A stretch of DNA of 21,198 nucleotides from Pigoraptor chileana (lineage: Eukaryota; Opisthokonta; Filasterea). Positions 19,230 to 21,198 of the stretch are shown piece by piece. The DNA is taken from NCBI GenBank assembly GCA_943704495.1, contig CALSCR010001914.1, positions 1-21,198 of the forward strand. Direction: 5' to 3'. The notes beneath the pieces are model-generated. The model saw only the letters and a program-made list of their open reading frames with translations, was not told where the DNA came from and made no database searches. Numbering within the stretch: the first letter of the stretch is position 1; every line of letters starts with the position of its first letter. A program made the position numbers and the translations under genes.

Positions 19230-19722
19230 GTCGGGCACGTCAAAAGGCGCCGATTAAAAATAGCTCACTGAAGGTCGGGGCATCCGCCCAAATTGTTAAG
19301 TTGTTTTTAGCGACGACGCACGTGTTATCAGATGATCGTTGACGGTTGCATACGAACTGACGACACACAATTGATTAGTGGATCTGATTTCTGAAATTTG
19401 GTGCTCATTAAAATTTAGTTATAATAGTGAGACTTCCCGCAGTCCGGATTCAGTCCGTGGTGTCTCAGGCTGGTTCACGTCTGACAGTAGCCCCAGTAGT
19501 AACGGTAACAGGCTCCAATTACTGTGGAGAATCCAACCCCACAGACCTCCCTCAAGCCCCCTCTCACCCCACCCCGACACAGACGCGGTTAAAACCCAAT
19601 GAATCAAATGCCGAGGCAGGCCTATGTTGTCGACAGCCCGTGAACTTGTCTTCAGGCTCTTTGCAGTATGCCTTATGCACTATAGGTGGAATGCCAACCG
19701 CAAGTGCATTGCCAGAGGCAGC
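19230..19722. other. Intergenic: MLF 3' flank and PUS10 promoter
   Basis: These 493 bp lie between two minus-strand genes. The PUS10-proximal half is AT-rich (about 19250-19440) and contains a CACGTG at about 19319-19324. The remaining half has open frames on both strands, such as plus 19427-19726, without similarity to anything I know. I do not call a gene here. Confidence 0.4.
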
Positions 19723-20744
19723 TTAGCAGTCGCGACCCTTGCCAGCCATTTTTCGCAGCCTCTCGTGAGCTGACCGGTCAAGGGACTTTGTTCCTGAGCG
19801 CGATGTTACTCTGTCAGCATGCGCACAGCCTGTCACATCCCTTCTGTCTGTGACAGTCCAGCTACATTGAGTGCTCTGCACGTGACAAGACGACCCTGAC
19901 GAGCCCCGTGCGCCCATACCGCGCTCGTGCCCACGGGCAGGCGTGCGTACCCCACGATCACTCACAACCAAGCTGTTGTCGTGCGTTGAGCGCATCGGTG
20001 CAGTGATGGCGCGCGTGCCAACGTGGTGTCGGCGCTGTTGTTGCCTTGCCGGCATATCCCCCGTTGGCTGAATTGGGGAACGCCCAAACTGAGCAGCCGT
20101 CTCGAATTCACGGTCAAATTGCTCGAGGGAGTCTGCGCAAAGTGACTTCGTCCGTCAGCGTGCAAATCCGTCGAGACAGCGGAACTGTCACCCAGAACAA
20201 GCCAATACACGCAAGCAGGCATAAAACACACACTTACCTCCGTCGATGTTCATGATATCTTCGTTCAACGTTTCTTCGCCAGTCAGATGATTCACGCACT
20301 TTTCCATCGTCACCGACCGTTCCCCTGTGGGCACAAGCAGAAAGTGGCATGTCACAAGTGAGCCATCGATGCATATCCGCTGGAATCCGTAAACAAGTCA
20401 GATCTGGCCGCCCACTCACCAATGACGCGCTGATGCGACATTTTTTGGACTCCAGACCGCGAATCCTTGAGCGTCTTTTGATTCTGTTGAACCTGTGAGT
20501 TCAGAACAAATACGGTGCTTGTCAATAGAACTATCACCCTCATCGACGACTGGAAATGTTGCATCAAATGACCACTCACACCGCCGGGGCCCCTGGAGCT
20601 AGCAGACGTCGCCTCATAGAACACCGGCGCTCCCCCGCCACCACTGGAATAGTATGACACGGAAGAGAAGCTCTGATAGACGCCGTCGCTCGGTAGAAAT
20701 GCCCGTCCGCCCCCTCTCTGTCGATTCGCGTCTGATAATGGATT
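19723..20744 (-). CDS. MLF: Myeloid leukemia factor (MLF) homologue, 5' end outside window
   Basis: Four exons are visible: 20744-20580, 20492-20420, 20324-20238 and 20132-19723 (TAA), giving 244 residues. The frame is open at the first acceptor, so at least one short 5' exon lies beyond the right edge. The MLF core is clear: FSSVSYYSS, VFYEATSASSRGPGGV, TLKDSRSGVQKMSHQRVIGE, then NHLTGEETLNEDIMNIDG and LEQFDREFETA. These match animal MLF1/MLF2 blocks (QATSSTRTAPGGVKE, DSSSGLEKM, IQDR, KTGEEELNQDFVNLDE, FDDEW). MLFs are small nucleo-cytoplasmic adaptors that stabilise transcription factors and bind chaperones. The C-terminal 110 residues are basic and low in similarity; an unrecognised intron there is possible. 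The upstream intron holds the repeat array at 20831-21198. Confidence 0.88.
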
Positions 20745-20830
20745 CTGGAGGGCAAAGGAAGGTCAACAGGCGAAGAGGATAGGAGGCAAGCAGAGCGGGA
20801 ACGTAAGCCGACGTAAAGGAGAACGAGAAT

Positions 20831-21054
20831 GTAGGATTCCAGTCAATGTCTTGAAACGCATGAACACAAGAGAGAGATGTGGGATTCAAGTCAGTGTCTT
20901 AGGCTATGCCCATGGAATCCACAACACACGATATATATGTAGGATTCAAGTCAGTGTCATAGGCGCTGTGCCCATGGACTCCATAACACGAGATATATAT
21001 ATATATATAGGATTCAAGTCAGTGTCATAGGCGCTGTGCCCATGGACTCCATAA

Positions 21055-21085
<31 letters not shown>

Positions 21086-21198
21086 TGTAGGATTCAAGTC
21101 AGTGTCATAGGCGCTGTACCCATGGACTCCACAAGAGAGAGAGAGAGAGAGAGTGTGTGTGTGTGTGTGAGTGAGATGTAGGATTCAAGTCAGTGTAA
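20831..21198 (-). repeat. Six-unit repeat array in the MLF intron at the window edge
   Basis: The plus-strand word GGATTCAAGTCAGTGTC (variants in the first unit) recurs with GATTC at 20835, 20883, 20943, 21011, 21091 and 21182. Each full unit continues into the TAGGCGCTGTGCCCATGG core and ACTCCATAAC. Units are separated by dinucleotide runs: GA, TA, TA, GA, then GA plus GT. Successive spacings are 48, 60, 68, 80 and 91 nt. The array runs off the right edge. On the MLF sense strand it reads the same way as the repeats in the WD gene. Confidence 0.93.

Noticed and set aside
19427-19726. Plus-strand 99-codon frame downstream of MLF
   Set aside because: No homology, no splice context, and it overlaps the MLF stop on the opposite strand; treated as intergenic.

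Overview
This window is nuclear DNA of an intron-rich eukaryote, most likely a unicellular relative of animals (Holozoa) or a close opisthokont lineage. The reasons are a complete TEAD/Scalloped-type factor (TEA domain plus YAP-binding domain), an ARID2-like protein that joins an ARID to an RFX-type domain, and MLF, PUS10, MON1, RTF2 and MTRES1 homologues. No prokaryotic operon signals, viral genes or recognisable transposons were seen. Exons were assembled by hand from frame continuity, splice-site consensus (donors mostly GTGAGT, GTGGGT, GTAAGT or GTACGT; acceptors YAG) and family conservation. Most introns are about 60-200 nt.

Layout, left to right: (1) 89-935 (+), mitochondrial S4-domain protein like MTRES1; (2) 3366-1197 (-), TEAD; (3) 6256-4176 (-), TBC Rab-GAP of the RN-tre/USP6NL type; (4) 6806-9622 (+), MON1, the Rab7 exchange-factor subunit; (5) 12216-9689 (-), ARID2/RSC9-like chromatin remodelling subunit; (6) 12217-13383, AT-rich interval with no assignable gene; (7) 14355-13384 (-), RTF2; (8) 14903-17153 (+), WD-repeat protein of a conserved uncharacterised family; (9) 19229-17309 (-), PUS10; (10) 20744-19723 (-), MLF, whose 5' exon(s) lie beyond the window.

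The genes alternate between convergent pairs (MTRES1/TEAD, MON1/ARID2, WD/PUS10) and divergent pairs (TBC/MON1, RTF2/WD). The most suggestive arrangement is the divergent TBC/MON1 pair. RN-tre-type GAPs switch off early-endosomal Rabs, and MON1-CCZ1 displaces the Rab5 activator and loads Rab7, so both products could drive endosome maturation from one 549-bp intergenic region. That region carries two GTCACGTG E-boxes.

The least explained sequence is a repeat family built around a GGCGCTGTGCCCATG core with dinucleotide microsatellites. It occurs in introns of the WD gene and, as a six-unit array, in the MLF intron at the right edge. In both genes it lies in the same orientation relative to the transcript.
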